Of a stretch of DNA of 13,936 nucleotides, positions 5,981 to 12,279 are shown in pieces. The notes beneath the pieces are model-generated. The model searched no databases. It was not told the origin of the DNA and saw only the letters and a list, made by a program, of their open reading frames with translations. The stretch is from positions 1 through 13,936 of the forward strand of contig JAZQUM010000047.1 of assembly GCA_045631305.1 (NCBI GenBank). Direction: 5' to 3'. The position numbers and the translations under genes were made by a program. The DNA comes from JAZQUM01 sp045631305. Lineage in GTDB: Bacteria; Bacillota; Clostridia; Oscillospirales; Oscillospiraceae. The first letter of the stretch is position 1, and every line of letters starts with the position of its first letter.

Positions 5981-7438
5981 ATGACGAAAATCATCAACGG
6001 ACGAATTTACGATCCCATCAACGGCAAAAACGGTGTGATCGAAGATATCTATTTTGAAAATGGCCGCATTGTAGAAGGCGGCAGCGCTGATTGTGATGTG
6101 CTGGACGCTTCCGGCTGCGTAGTTATGGCAGGCGGTGTAGACGTTCACAGCCATTTGGCAGGCGAACCTCTGGAAGTTCTGCGTGAAGCAGGCAACTCCC
6201 TGATCCCTCCCACCTGGGATGCAGGCAACCAGTATGGCGCTATGGGCTATACCACCGTTGTCAACGCTGCTACTCCCGCTCTTGCTGCACGCCGCACCGT
6301 GCTGGAAGAACAGGCTGTAGACGGTATCGACTCTCTGAACCTGATCTGGGTCGGCGAAAACCCCGCCCTCACCAAGCTGGCTGAAAGCGGCAGCGACAGC
6401 GAGTTGGATCAGTATCTTGCATGGCTGCTGGACGTTTCCTGCGGTTGGGGCCTCAAGCTCATTAACCCCATGGGCGGCCGTGAAGGCTGGCGCAAGCTGC
6501 TGCTGCGTCTGATGGAAGCAAACGCCCGTATGGGTCTGCCCCATCCCCTGCACCTGCACCATCCCTACCTGGCTAAGCCCGGTGCATATGAAGATATTAT
6601 TGCCACTATGGAAGCTGCAGGCGACATGCCTCTGCATCTGGCTCACCTGCAGTTCTACGGTTATAAGAAGAACGAAGCAGGCAAGACCGTTTCCGCAGCA
6701 CAGGAGATCGCAGCTGCTCTCAACGCTCATCCCAACATCACCGCAGACGTAGGCGCCGTGGTCTTTGGCCCCGCTGCAGCCGTTTCCTGCGACACCTCCT
6801 TCGTCGGCACTCTTTCCGGCAAGAAGGGCAACCGCACCGAGCTTTGGGAACTGGACGGCGGCATGGCAGTTCTGCCCCTGAAGTACAGCAGTGATAACCA
6901 CATGGGCGCTACCCAGTTCCTGACGGGCCTGGAAATGATGCTCTGCGTGGATCGCCCCGAACAGATCCTCCTCACCACCGACCACCCCAACGGCGGTCCT
7001 TTCAACGCTTACCCCTACCTCATCGCTATGCTGATGGATAAGTCCTTCCGTGATGAAGAACTCAAGAAGCTCAACCCCAAGGCTCTGGAACTGAGCAATC
7101 TTCCCTCCATCACCAGAGAATATACTCTCGATGAGATCGCCCGCCTCACCCGCTCCGGCGCTGCCGAAAGACTGGGTCTCAAGAATGTGGGTCACCTGGG
7201 CGTTGGCGCTTGCGGCGGCGTGGTTCTTTACAAGGAACAGGCTGACAAGCAGGCTATGTTCAGCAAGGCTCATGCCGTGCTGCGCGGCGAAAACAAGGTT
7301 TACGCCGTCAACAAGCGCGACTATGACCGCGAATGGGTCAAGAAGACGATCCAGCCCTATATCGATGTGGACTTTGATCTCGCCGGTATGGACGAAGCCT
7401 TTATGCAGGCCAACCGCATCGTAAGAGAGGAGTGCTGA
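5981..7438 (+). CDS. fhcA: Formylmethanofuran hydrolase subunit FhcA (FwdA homologue, amidohydrolase fold)
   Basis: A 485-residue binuclear metal hydrolase that cleaves the formyl amide of N-formylmethanofuran to formate. The metal site is intact: GGVDVHSH (H56, H58), the expected carboxylated lysine K159 in GLKLINPMGGREGW, H191/H193 in PHPLHLHH, H219/H222 in LHLAHLQFYGY, and the catalytic Asp D334 in TTDHPNGGPFNAYPYLI, the signature that separates FwdA/FhcA from dihydropyrimidinases and other amidohydrolases. It is shorter than archaeal FwdA (about 570). Without FwdD-type and Mo-active FwdB partners, the release of formate rather than oxidation to CO2 is the expected end reaction. It lies 2 bases after fhcB, and fhcC starts one base after its stop. 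Confidence 0.94.
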   Translation: MTKIINGRIYDPINGKNGVIEDIYFENGRIVEGGSADCDVLDASGCVVMAGGVDVHSHLAGEPLEVLREAGNSLIPPTWDAGNQYGAMGYTTVVNAATPALAARRTVLEEQAVDGIDSLNLIWVGENPALTKLAESGSDSELDQYLAWLLDVSCGWGLKLINPMGGREGWRKLLLRLMEANARMGLPHPLHLHHPYLAKPGAYEDIIATMEAAGDMPLHLAHLQFYGYKKNEAGKTVSAAQEIAAALNAHPNITADVGAVVFGPAAAVSCDTSFVGTLSGKKGNRTELWELDGGMAVLPLKYSSDNHMGATQFLTGLEMMLCVDRPEQILLTTDHPNGGPFNAYPYLIAMLMDKSFRDEELKKLNPKALELSNLPSITREYTLDEIARLTRSGAAERLGLKNVGHLGVGACGGVVLYKEQADKQAMFSKAHAVLRGENKVYAVNKRDYDREWVKKTIQPYIDVDFDLAGMDEAFMQANRIVREEC

Positions 7439-7439
7439 T

Positions 7440-8132
7440 ATGGGTAAACTCGTTAAGATCAATAAGACCGCTGCCGGTCTCGTAGATGCTGCCGCTCTTT
7501 CCTGCGGCAAAGATGAACTGATCGTTGGCAAGGCAGTCTGCGCTGCCGAAGTTTCCGAAACCGACGGTGATATCACCGTTGTAGAAGGCTGTGACGCTAC
7601 CACCGTCAACGCAGGTAAGGCTCTTGCCTGCGGCGAAATGGTATTCCGCGGCGACGTGGGTGCCAACGCAGGCAAGGACATGGCTGACGGTATCCTTCGT
7701 GTGGAAGGTTCCGCCGGCGAATATGCCTGCGCCAACATGCAGGGTGGTCTCGCCGTCTTCAATGGTGACGTGGCAAACGGCTTCGGCGCTGATATGCGCC
7801 GCGGCATCGCTGTGGTATACGGCAAGGCACACGGCAACGTGATGATGGATATGCTGGGCGGCACCGCTCTTCTTCTGGGCGGTCTGGCTGACGATGCAGC
7901 TCTCTGCCTTGGCATGAACCGCGGCACTGTGATCCTGCCCTCCGCCGATCTGGTTCCTGAAGGTTTCCAGAAGGCAGCTGATGTAGACACCATGTTCCTG
8001 CGCGTTCTCTTCCGTGAACTTGCTGACCGCGGTGTAAAGGTTCCCGAAAGCTGGATCGGTCGCCCCTTCACCCGTTGGCGCGGCGATATGGCAGCTCTGG
8101 GTAAGGGCGAGATCCTCACCCCCGCCGAATGA
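7440..8132 (+). CDS. fhcC: Formyltransferase/hydrolase complex subunit C (FwdC homologue)
   Basis: A 230-residue protein built mostly of a right-handed beta-helix of glycine-rich repeats, as in FwdC and the C-terminal domain of glutamate synthase. The repeats run from about residue 60 to 165 with the form G-x-x-x-(G/A)-x-x-M-x-x-G-x-(I/L)-x-V-x-G, for example GANAGKDMADGILRVEG and GNVMMDMLGGTALLLGG. FhcC is a scaffold that holds FhcA and FhcD together and has no known catalysis of its own. A FWxR-type tail (GRPFTRWRGD near 208-217) also fits FwdC. It shares a 4-base ATGA overlap with the following ATP-grasp gene. Glutamate synthase itself is excluded because the synthase domains are absent. 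Confidence 0.92.
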   Translation: MGKLVKINKTAAGLVDAAALSCGKDELIVGKAVCAAEVSETDGDITVVEGCDATTVNAGKALACGEMVFRGDVGANAGKDMADGILRVEGSAGEYACANMQGGLAVFNGDVANGFGADMRRGIAVVYGKAHGNVMMDMLGGTALLLGGLADDAALCLGMNRGTVILPSADLVPEGFQKAADVDTMFLRVLFRELADRGVKVPESWIGRPFTRWRGDMAALGKGEILTPAE

Positions 8133-9004
8133 GTATGAAACGCATAACCGTGCTGGGGACTCATACCGGATGGCATTATGAGTCCCTGCGCGGAGCTTTT
8201 GAGAAGCGGGACGCACAGGTTCGCTATGCCTCCGCCGATCTTCTTCGCACCCGCACGGGATTTGAAAGCGGCGCCCTTTGTCCTCTGGACGATTGTGACG
8301 CGCTGATGATCCGCGGCATGCCTGCAGGCTCTGCCGAGCAGATCATCTATCGCATGGATGCCCTTTTCGCTTTGGAGCGGGCAGGTCTTCCCTGCATCAA
8401 TTCCCCCAAAACCATCGAAAAAACGGTGGATAAATATTTTACCACCGCCCTTTTGCATGAAGCGGGTCTCCCCGTCCCTCCCACCGTGTGCTGCGAAACA
8501 GAAGCGCAAGCTCTGAAAAGCGCGCTGGCAGAGTTGGGTGGAGATATGATCTACAAGCCCCTTTTCGGCTCCTGCGGAAAAGGTCTTATCCGTGTGACAA
8601 GCGAAGCGGAAGCCGATGCTTTGGCCCAGAGCCTCAGCGGCATGGGTTCCATTGCCTATCTGCAGCGCTTCATCCCTTGCTCCAACAGTGACATCCGCGC
8701 TTTCGTGCTGGACGGCCGTGTCATTGCCTCCATGCGAAGGATCGGCTCCACCTGGCTGGCCAATTTCTCCCGCGGCGGCCGCGTAGAAGCCTGCAGCCTC
8801 ACAGCGGAAGAAGAACAAATGGCCGTTACGGCTGCCGAAGCCGTGAATGCCGTTGTGGCGGGTGTGGATATCATCCGCGGAAACGATGGCAGCACCTATG
8901 TCATCGAGGTCAACGGTTCTCCCGGCTGGAAGGGCCTGTCTCTGGTCACCGAAACGGATATCGCAGGCGAAATCGCAGATTATGTGCTGCGCTGTGCGCG
9001 TTGA
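8129..9004 (+). CDS. RimK/MptN-like ATP-grasp ligase, probable glutamylation of the C1 cofactor
   Basis: A 291-residue ATP-grasp enzyme that should form an amide bond between a carboxylate and an amino acid. Seen in order: an N-terminal preATP-grasp domain, DKYFTTALLHEAGLPVPPT (lid), the nucleotide-binding DMIYKPLFGSCGKGLIRV, YLQRFIP...DIRAFVLDGRVIASMRR, and the magnesium-site block AGVDIIRG...YVIEVNGSPGWKGL. This is the RimK/MptN/CofF subgroup; MptN adds glutamate to tetrahydrosarcinapterin precursors, and related genes occur in bacterial H4MPT/methylofuran clusters. Translational coupling to fhcC (ATGA overlap) suggests that it builds the glutamyl tail of the methanofuran or methanopterin cofactor used by the complex. 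Which cofactor is inference. An alternative start is ATG 8135; the overlap favours 8129. Confidence 0.85.
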   Translation: MSMKRITVLGTHTGWHYESLRGAFEKRDAQVRYASADLLRTRTGFESGALCPLDDCDALMIRGMPAGSAEQIIYRMDALFALERAGLPCINSPKTIEKTVDKYFTTALLHEAGLPVPPTVCCETEAQALKSALAELGGDMIYKPLFGSCGKGLIRVTSEAEADALAQSLSGMGSIAYLQRFIPCSNSDIRAFVLDGRVIASMRRIGSTWLANFSRGGRVEACSLTAEEEQMAVTAAEAVNAVVAGVDIIRGNDGSTYVIEVNGSPGWKGLSLVTETDIAGEIADYVLRCAR

Positions 9005-9011
9005 TCATTTT

Positions 9012-9065
9012 AAAAACAATAAAAAAGAAGGACTGCGAAAGCAGTCCTTCTTTTTTATTGTTTTT
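9012..9065. terminator. Bidirectional rho-independent terminator, 25-bp perfect stem
   Basis: The arms 9012-9036 and 9041-9065 are perfectly complementary around a GAAA tetraloop. The core is GAAGGACTGC/GCAGTCCTTC, flanked by A runs on the left and T runs on the right, so either strand gives a strong stem followed by a U tract. It separates the convergent fhc operon (ending 9004) from the flavoprotein operon (ending 9069) and should serve both. Confidence 0.95.
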
Positions 9066-9068
9066 GGA

Positions 9069-9485
9069 TTATCTGCCCAGAGGACGCATACCGCGAACCA
9101 GGCGGCCCTTTTCAACGGGAACGCTGATGCGGACAACAGCGGTGTTGTGAGCGTTCTTGCGGATCATCACCTTTTCTACGCGGCCGTCGCAGACCTTCTG
9201 GCCTTCGTTGTCGCGAGCTTCCACGATCATGCCTTCTTCGGGCATGGGAAGATATTCATAGGGGAAGTCCACAGATGCCAGGCCGGGAGCGAATTCTTCG
9301 TCCAGCAGGAAGCAAGCCTGACCGGGGCAAGCTGCTACGCACAGACCGCAGCCGGTGCACTTTTCGGGAGTCAGCTGAGGACGTTCGGTAATGTCATCAC
9401 CAATGTGGATCGCACCGGTGGGGCAAGCGTGAGTGCAGGGATTGCAGGGGATGTTCTGGGGGCAATCAGTCATAATTCTGCGCAT
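9069..9485 (-). CDS. 4Fe-4S ferredoxin-type electron-transfer protein
   Basis: A 138-residue protein with two ferredoxin cysteine sets and a C-terminal beta-rich extension. The second set is canonical, C43-x2-C46-x2-C49-x3-C53-P. The first is altered: C14-x2-C17-x3-C21-P with the fourth ligand probably C8 instead of the usual position 11. It likely carries electrons from the neighbouring FAD/NAD(P) oxidoreductase. The start is supported by AGGAGG eight bases upstream. It is the last gene of a four-gene operon and ends right at the shared terminator. Residues 70-138 have no motif I can name. Confidence 0.88.
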   Translation of the reverse strand: MRRIMTDCPQNIPCNPCTHACPTGAIHIGDDITERPQLTPEKCTGCGLCVAACPGQACFLLDEEFAPGLASVDFPYEYLPMPEEGMIVEARDNEGQKVCDGRVEKVMIRKNAHNTAVVRISVPVEKGRLVRGMRPLGR

Positions 9486-9488
9486 ATC

Positions 9489-9806
9489 TTATTCCTCCTT
9501 GCTCTTGCAGGAACAGAAAGCATCTTCCGTCTCTGCGATCAGGCCCAGCTTTACGGGTGCCACGGGCAGACGGATGCTGCCGGGCAGGTAAGAATCAGCA
9601 GGCTGAGAATAATATTCAGCCAACATGCGGGCGATGAGCTTGCGGCAGGTGCGACCCTGGCAGAAACCCATGCCTGCGCGGGTACGCTTCTTGATGGAAT
9701 CAAGAGAGTCAGCGCCAAGACGCATAGCTTCCAGCAGTTCTTCGCGGGTAACTTCTTCGCAGCGGCAGACTACTTCTCTTGCCACGTTTACTTCATGCTG
9801 TTCCAT
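9489..9806 (-). CDS. BFD-like [2Fe-2S] protein of the oxidoreductase complex
   Basis: A 105-residue protein with the bacterioferritin-associated-ferredoxin fold: CRC at C14/C16 and C49/C54 in AGMGFCQGRTCR, binding one [2Fe-2S] cluster. In sarcosine oxidase alpha, HcnB and related flavoproteins this domain is fused after the FAD domain; here it is a separate gene that starts inside the end of the FAD gene (19-base overlap). AAGGAGG lies just before the ATG. A second CSC near the C-terminus is of unclear use. Confidence 0.9.
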   Translation of the reverse strand: MEQHEVNVAREVVCRCEEVTREELLEAMRLGADSLDSIKKRTRAGMGFCQGRTCRKLIARMLAEYYSQPADSYLPGSIRLPVAPVKLGLIAETEDAFCSCKSKEE

Positions 9807-10873
9807 ACTGCCTCCTTCAAGAGTCTTCTGCGTTCGCCGAAGGGGCCTGCACGCAGGGTGTTGAGTCTCTTCATAATGGTTTCGTAAGCTGCTTCGTATT
9901 CTTCGTCGGTGAGGAAGCCCAGCTTGTAAGCTGCGCGGGTACCGGCGAGACGGCCTTCGTCCAGAGCGGTGCTGGCTTCTTCGATGCCTGCAGCGTCACC
10001 TGCAACCAGCAGGTTGTCTACGGTGGTTTCCATATCGGAAGTGTGAGCGGGGATCACGCCCAGAGGACCGCTGTTAACCAGCTTGCAGCCACTGACGTTG
10101 GCGATTTCTACGCGGGGAGTCAGACCTACAGCAATAGCAACGGTATCACACTCGATGGTTTCTTCGGTGCCGGGAATGGGCTTGAACTTTTCATCCAGCT
10201 TAGCAACAACAACGCGTTCTACGCTGCCGTTACCTTCAGCTCTGAGGATGGTGTGAGAGGTACGAACAGGAACGCCTGCGCGCTTAACCTTAGCAGCATG
10301 AACGGCATAGCCGCTGATGCCGGGAGCTGCTTCCAGGATGCAGGCAACATCTGCGCCTGCCTGCAGCAGCTGATAAGTAACGATCAGACCTACGTTACCG
10401 GAGCCAACTACTACGAAGCGCTTGCCGGGAACAACGTGCTGAACATTCATAAAGGTCTGAGCAGCACCTGCGGTAATAACACCGGGCAGGGTGCAGCCGG
10501 GGAAGCTCAGTGCATTTTCGGAAGCACCGGAGGCAAGAACGATACGCTTTGCCTTGAATTCCCAGCTCTGCTTTTCATCGGTAGCAGCAACGCTGCCGTC
10601 GGGATAAACACCCCATACGCGGGTGGAGAGTTTGGTTTCAACGCCCAGTTCTGCAGCTTCCTTCAGCAGGTTTTCGCCGATCATGAAACCGCGGGTGCCT
10701 GCATAATGCTCTTCAGAGCCAAAGAACTTATGGATCTGCTTGAACAGCTGGCCACCGGGGCGGCTGTTTTCATCCAGCAGAAGAACGCTTGCGCCGCAAC
10801 GGCGAGCTTCAATAGCAGCACCAAGACCGGCAGGACCTGCGCCTACTACGATTACATCATAATTACTCTGCAT
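9788..10873 (-). CDS. FAD/NAD(P)-dependent oxidoreductase, sarcosine oxidase alpha/HcnB type
   Basis: A 361-residue flavoprotein with two nucleotide folds. GAGPAGLG at 11-18 binds FAD, GSGNVG at 156-161 binds a second dinucleotide, and GDAAGIEEAS near 291-300 closes the FAD site. The family (HcnB, OoxA, D-hydroxyproline dehydrogenase alpha, sarcosine oxidase alpha) passes electrons from an amine- or imino-acid-oxidising beta subunit to carriers. The DAO-type beta subunit is not in this window, so the substrate is unknown. It overlaps the [2Fe-2S] gene upstream by 11 bases and the BFD gene downstream by 19 bases, so the subunits are tightly coupled. Confidence 0.9.
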   Translation of the reverse strand: MQSNYDVIVVGAGPAGLGAAIEARRCGASVLLLDENSRPGGQLFKQIHKFFGSEEHYAGTRGFMIGENLLKEAAELGVETKLSTRVWGVYPDGSVAATDEKQSWEFKAKRIVLASGASENALSFPGCTLPGVITAGAAQTFMNVQHVVPGKRFVVVGSGNVGLIVTYQLLQAGADVACILEAAPGISGYAVHAAKVKRAGVPVRTSHTILRAEGNGSVERVVVAKLDEKFKPIPGTEETIECDTVAIAVGLTPRVEIANVSGCKLVNSGPLGVIPAHTSDMETTVDNLLVAGDAAGIEEASTALDEGRLAGTRAAYKLGFLTDEEYEAAYETIMKRLNTLRAGPFGERRRLLKEAVWNSMK

Positions 10874-11192
10874 CTTTGCCCTCCCCTGCGATCTTGCCGT
10901 GACCGTCCTGACTTCTTACTACCATGCCGGGCTTGGCCATGGTCATGCAGGCACGCACGTTCATTACGCCGTCGATTTCCATGATACAGTCGGTGCACTG
11001 ACCGATACCGCAGAAAATACCTCTGGGTTCGTGGTGCTTTGCAGTATGTCTGAAAGTGCGGATGCCGTTAGCGATCAGCGCAGCGGCAACGGTTTCACCT
11101 TCGCGGGCAGTAACTTCCTTACCGTCACAGGTAAAGGTGAATTCAGCTGCCTCGGCTATACTCAAAATAGGATGTTGTTCGATCCTCTGCAT
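10863..11192 (-). CDS. (2Fe-2S)-binding protein, HcnA/sarcosine oxidase alpha N-terminal type
   Basis: A 109-residue protein with the plant-type ferredoxin cysteine pattern C61-x4-C66-x2-C69-x12-C82 inside PRGIFCGIGQCTDC, preceded by the family opening IEQHPIL and TFTCDGKEVTAREGETVAAALIANG. It is the first gene of the flavoprotein operon. The ATG at 11190-11192 was chosen because homologues begin M-x-x-I-x-x-HPIL. The longer in-frame ATG at 11261 sits next to the predicted -10 box and is unlikely to be on the transcript. The ribosome binding site is weak (AAAGGA about 13 bases upstream). Confidence 0.88.
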   Translation of the reverse strand: MQRIEQHPILSIAEAAEFTFTCDGKEVTAREGETVAAALIANGIRTFRHTAKHHEPRGIFCGIGQCTDCIMEIDGVMNVRACMTMAKPGMVVRSQDGHGKIAGEGKDAE

Positions 11193-11263
11193 AGCTATTA
11201 TACCGTCCTTTGTTTCAAATTTAAACTCTGCTAAACGGTGCAGATTTTTTGTCTTCAGCATGA

Positions 11264-11292
11264 ATTATACACCATTTTCACCCCGTGTACAG
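11264..11292 (-). promoter_or_regulatory. Candidate promoter of the flavoprotein operon (strong -10, weak -35)
   Basis: On the minus strand TATAAT occupies 11269-11264, but the -35 region 17 bases further up reads CTGTAC, a poor match. Transcription would start near 11257, giving a leader of about 65 bases. A promoter with a poor -35 often needs an activator; the palindrome at 11321-11332 lies about 70 bases upstream. Confidence 0.45.
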
Positions 11293-11318
11293 CCTTATAT
11301 TGGTGTTGGAAAGGAAAC

Positions 11319-11332
11319 ATGCACAAATGTGC
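11319..11332. promoter_or_regulatory. Palindromic operator GCACAAATGTGC, second copy of the locus motif
   Basis: ATGCACAAATGT at 11319-11330 repeats exactly the 12-mer at 4124-4135, and here it continues to a palindrome, GCACA-AA-TGTGC (11321-11332). It lies in the divergent gap between the flavoprotein operon and the lipoprotein gene. Its centre is about 70 bases from both predicted transcription starts. Recognition by the SorC protein encoded at 2277-3254 is inferred from the shared motif. Confidence 0.55.
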
Positions 11333-11380
11333 CTATATCTTTTCGAAGGGATAATTATGCTGTACTTTCATGCAGTATAG

Positions 11381-11389
11381 TGCTAAAAT
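11381..11389 (+). promoter_or_regulatory. Candidate extended -10 promoter of the lipoprotein gene
   Basis: TGCTAAAAT matches the extended -10 form TGnTATAAT with one mismatch. No good -35 box is seen 16-18 bases upstream (TGTACT). The transcript would start near 11396 and include the two hairpins before the lipoprotein start. Confidence 0.35.
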
Positions 11390-11400
11390 AGGCTCGTAAG

Positions 11401-11443
11401 GGGGCAGACTGCCCCAACCATCACACTAAGATGTAACAACATC
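11401..11443 (+). promoter_or_regulatory. Two hairpins in the lipoprotein 5' leader
   Basis: GGGGCA-GAC-TGCCCC (11401-11415) forms a 6-bp stem, and GATGT-AACA-ACATC (11430-11443) a 5-bp stem that ends two bases before the AAGGAGG ribosome binding site. A structured 5' end leaving an exposed strong Shine-Dalgarno is typical of stabilised, highly expressed messages; a regulatory role is not excluded. Confidence 0.4.
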
Positions 11444-11458
11444 TAAGGAGGAAATTTT

Positions 11459-12166
11459 ATGAAGAAGTTACTCGCAATGCTCCTGGCCCTGGTTATGGTC
11501 CTGTCTCTGGTTGCATGCGGCAGCTCCAGCGATGACACCGCTGCTGAAGACACCGCTACCGAAGACACCACCACCGAAGACACCACCACCGAAGACACCG
11601 CTGCTGATCCCGCTGCAGTTACCCGTCTGATCGTTTGGGACAACGCTGTTCTGGATCTGGAAAGCAGTGAACAGGTTCGCGGCGACGAAACCCGCGTTGC
11701 ATACGCTTTCGCTGACGTTATTGCTAAGTGCGAAATCGCCGGCACCGAACCCTGCCAGGTTATCGGTTCCGACCTGTATGCCGCTGACGAAGCTTACGAC
11801 GATCTGGTTCAGAAGTACCTGACCATGGAAGGCGAAGACGGCCCCATCGTTGTTGGTGAAGCACAGGATCCCGACTGGGCAGTTTGGAACGTTGCTTACG
11901 TTCGCATCGGCTCCGACGTTATCATGACCGCTTACCAGGAAGAAATCAGCCTGGCTAAGGTCTTCGAAGAAGTTGGCATGGCAGAAGCTGAAAGCTATGA
12001 CTTCGTTTGCGCTGACGGTTATGTTCACAACGCTCCCGCTGCTGATATCGCTGAAAGCTATATCAAGTGGATCGATGTTGACGGCGCTATCCGCGTTGAC
12101 GGCGTTTGCCCCGGCCTCGGTGAATATACCCTCTACAACGTAGTTTACGTTCAGCCCGCTGCATAA
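11459..12166 (+). CDS. Secreted lipoprotein of unknown function
   Basis: A 235-residue lipoprotein. A lysine start, a hydrophobic stretch and the lipobox LVAC with C20 as the modified residue show export and anchoring outside the membrane. Residues 21-50 are an acidic threonine-rich linker made of repeated EDT(T/A)(T/A) units. The mature domain (about 52-235) has no motif I can name securely. Its end (SADGY-like FVCADGYVHNAPAADI... then GAIRVDGVCPG) faintly recalls the sulfite-oxidase-type molybdopterin fold, but this is weak and no cofactor ligand is evident. It is not a recognisable solute-binding protein. Codon choice is very uniform (GCT, GTT, GAA, GAC), which suggests high expression, as do the perfect AAGGAGG and leader hairpins. 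It is a single-gene unit closed by its own terminator and shares its upstream region, with the operator, with the flavoprotein operon. Confidence 0.82.
   Translation: MKKLLAMLLALVMVLSLVACGSSSDDTAAEDTATEDTTTEDTTTEDTAADPAAVTRLIVWDNAVLDLESSEQVRGDETRVAYAFADVIAKCEIAGTEPCQVIGSDLYAADEAYDDLVQKYLTMEGEDGPIVVGEAQDPDWAVWNVAYVRIGSDVIMTAYQEEISLAKVFEEVGMAEAESYDFVCADGYVHNAPAADIAESYIKWIDVDGAIRVDGVCPGLGEYTLYNVVYVQPAA
11531..11605 (+). repeat. Five 15-bp tandem units in the lipoprotein linker
   Basis: Five in-frame units of the form GA(A/T)GACACC followed by six variable bases run without interruption and encode DDTAA, EDTAT, EDTTT, EDTTT, EDTAA. Units 3 and 4 are identical. Such a run can change length by slippage without breaking the frame. 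Confidence 0.85.
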
Positions 12167-12184
12167 TTCATCCGTTTTAACTTG

Positions 12185-12218
12185 ATTGACTGATGCGGCG
12201 CAAGCCGCATCAGTCAAT
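12185..12218 (+). terminator. Hairpin terminator after the lipoprotein gene
   Basis: A perfect 15-bp stem (12185-12199 with 12204-12218) around a GCAA tetraloop starts 18 bases after the lipoprotein stop. The following U tract is weak (TCCTTT), so termination may be partial, with read-through into the amidohydrolase gene. Confidence 0.75.
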
Positions 12219-12279
12219 TCCTTTAAACCATCCGTCGACCCCGGCGTGTATCATTCTGAAATAAAGCGAGGAAAAAGAC

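Noticed and set aside
5981..7438. Annotation of fhcA as dihydropyrimidinase or generic dihydroorotase
   Set aside because: The fold is shared, but the TTDHPNGGPF and LKLINPMGG segments and the fhcB/C/D context are specific for FwdA/FhcA.
5891..8818. A 975-residue open frame on the minus strand
   Set aside because: It lies opposite fhcB, fhcA, fhcC and the ATP-grasp gene, which all have clear family motifs and ribosome binding sites. The antisense frame stays open because of codon bias on the coding strand, and its protein shows no family features.
11531..11605. Tandem 15-bp units considered as a CRISPR-like or intergenic repeat
   Set aside because: They are in frame within the lipoprotein linker, contiguous without spacers, and encode a typical flexible acidic/threonine segment.
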